Shown piece after piece: positions 62,627 through 64,000 of a stretch of DNA of 64,000 bases (the stretch's first letter is position 1; each line of letters opens with the position of its first letter). The notes under the pieces are model-generated. The model made no database searches. It saw only the letters and a list, made by a program, of their open reading frames with translations, and was not told the origin of the DNA. The position numbers and the translations under genes are program-made. The stretch is from Azolla caroliniana (taxonomy: Eukaryota > Polypodiophyta). The stretch is taken from contig JBHGNT010000008.1 of the NCBI GenBank assembly GCA_043228905.1, positions 11,222,001 through 11,286,000 on the forward strand, read 5' to 3'.

Positions 62627-64000
62627 TCAATAGTTCATTTCCTCCTCCTCATTGACCCAGCTTGTTGTTTGCTCGCCTTTATCTTCGTCAAGGTCATCGA
62701 GGTTTGGCTCCCTATCGTGTCTCTTTTTGAAGATTTTGACCCGCTTTCCTGCTATTGGTACTGCCAGCTTAGTCCCATCGAGTTCAGCGAGGTGGTAGGT
62801 AGCATTATCGTTTGCACTCATTACCACGTACGGCCCGAACCATCGCTTTGCGAATTTCCGCATCGAGCTATGTTGATTGTCGAGACTACTATCATATACA
62901 ATCACCCTGTCTCCTTCTTCGATCTTCCGAGGGCGCAGTCGGTGTGTCTTGTCGAATCGGGCTTTGTTACTTAGCCAAGCCGCTTCTAACCTCTCCTTTG
63001 CCAACTCCAAGTCTTCGGGTCTTCTCTCAAGTTGCCTTATCCTTGTGGCTAGAAGCTCTTCTCGACTCATCTCGTTTTCCCATGGCATCGCTACCCATGA
63101 AGCGATCGTGTCTTCAATGGGCATCACCAGCTTTTGTCCGTACATGAGTTCAGCTGGCATGAAACCTGTAACTGAGCTATGAGTTGTTCTATCGACCCAC
63201 AAGGCATAACGTAGTAATTGAGGCCAATTCCCGACTCGCCCATCACAAGCTCGTACAATGGCTTTTACGATAGGCCCGTGTCCGCATTTTATCTTTCCAT
63301 TAGCCTCCGGGTTATAAGCGGTCGTGAGAGAGAGCTTCACTCCAAGTCGGTCAAAGAGCTCTGTAGCTTCGTGAGCGTTCAACTCTCCTCTGTCGGCCAC
63401 TATCTTTCCCACACATCCGTACTGGCAGATGACATCCTCGAGTAAGAATTTACACACCCCCACCGTTGTTTTGTTTGCTAAGGCTCGCCCTTCTACTTGG
63501 TTTGTTAGGTCTTCTCTTGCTAGCACCAAATATTTCATTTGGCCCACTCCCATCGGCATCGAAACCAAATCCACCATCCATTTGAAGTGTATGGTGAGTG
63601 GGTAGGTCAGGTGTAACTTGTCCCTATGGCGTATGTTGGAGTGTATCTGGCACCTTTCACACGTCCCCACGAAATGGGTGACATGCTTGTACGTTCCCAA
63701 TCCTGGCCACCAATACTTCTCCTTTAACTTCTCAAATGTTGCCCACGTTCCTCTATGGCCCGCCCAAGGACTCTCGTGGAACTCAGACACCAATGTTGTC
63801 TGGTCTTCTTCCTTTATGACCACTCGTTGTGGCGTCCCCGTCCTTCTCTTTGGGTGCCTCTAGAGGAATCCCCCTTGTAGGAAGTACTTGTACGCTTTCT
63901 TTTGGACTCTTTGTGCTTCCTGCTTCGACCATGAACTATCCACCGTCATTGAGCTTAAGAACTTGCCAATGTGTAGCCACTCCCCTTCGTATTCACTTGA
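62627..64000 (-). pseudogene. Gypsy element G2: integrase and pol C-terminus, runs off the window
   Basis: Minus-strand Ty3/gypsy integrase, open from 63859 to TAA 62627, with an upstream in-frame TAG at 63862-63860. Upstream, still gypsy: GEWLHIGKFLSS, KAYKYFLQGGFL. H2C2 zinc finger HESPWAGHRG ... CERCQ; core Asp in KWMVDLVSM and VADRGELN. The third catalytic position reads NGKIKCGHGP, where the Glu of the usual GKIE-type motif is Lys. C-terminal module: VIVYDSSLDNQHSSMRKF, RWFGPYVV, DGTKLAVPIAGKRVK; no chromodomain. The tail DDLDEDKGEQ is acidic. Different lineage from G1. Continues right of 64000. Confidence 0.9.

Overview
The window is nuclear DNA of a land plant, and nearly all of it is transposable elements. 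Every retroelement primer-binding site seen is the plant-type initiator-Met-tRNA site TGGTATCAGAGC, and Ty1/copia, Ty3/gypsy and L1-like LINE families are present with long microsatellites and satellites. I saw no operons, tRNA or rRNA genes, or intact host genes. Large-genome non-seed plants (fern or lycophyte) are a guess; the sequence itself only supports 'plant, repeat-rich, probably heterochromatic'. Family names below are local: A, B and C are three copia families, G1 and G2 are gypsy elements, S1 is a solo LTR, LINE1 and LINE2 are non-LTR elements.

Layout. 1-6390: copia A1 (+), pol remnant and 3' LTR, with LINE1 (+) sitting inside the CT tract of that LTR. 6391-7870: copia C1 (-), cut by A1 and itself inserted in an unrecognised gene with a ParB-like segment (7871-9115, -). 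9116-9680: AT-rich DNA with palindromic repeats. 9681-12127: copia B0 (-). 12128-13730: minisatellites and CA/ACAT microsatellites. 13755-13952: a tiny broken ORF.

14571-39420 is a deep nest. A3 (+) is interrupted in its 3' tail by A4 (-, 18130-29777). A4 carries solo LTR S1 (19564-20369) and the young, near-intact copia B1 (-, 23087-28508, TSD GTCAT). The 3' LTR of A3 is cut by C2 (+), whose 5' LTR in turn holds the complete two-ORF LINE2 (30870-36081). 39421-41249: B2 (-) remnant. 41250-41690: unrecognised Cys-rich coding remnant. 41755-43245: 1.5 kb satellite built on tagctaattagcta. 43295-44265: satellite of about 84 bp period.

44588-58085 is a second nest, all on the minus strand: B3 contains B4, which contains B5 (TSD ATATC). 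58086-60800: gypsy chromovirus G1 (-). 60840-62626: LTR-like DNA with 105-bp tandem repeats. 62627-64000: gypsy G2 integrase (-), running off the right edge.

The most interesting system is the LINE pair. Both copies lie in (CT)n tracts of copia LTRs in the same orientation and end in TAATAWATCT. They share a 16-nt 3' hairpin with a compensatory base-pair change. In the intact copy ORF1 and ORF2 lie in one frame separated by a single UGA in the context UGA-CGG. ORF1 looks like coiled coil plus RRM rather than the zinc-knuckle type usual for plant L1s. Together this suggests a microsatellite-targeting plant LINE that may make its RT by stop-codon readthrough or reinitiation.
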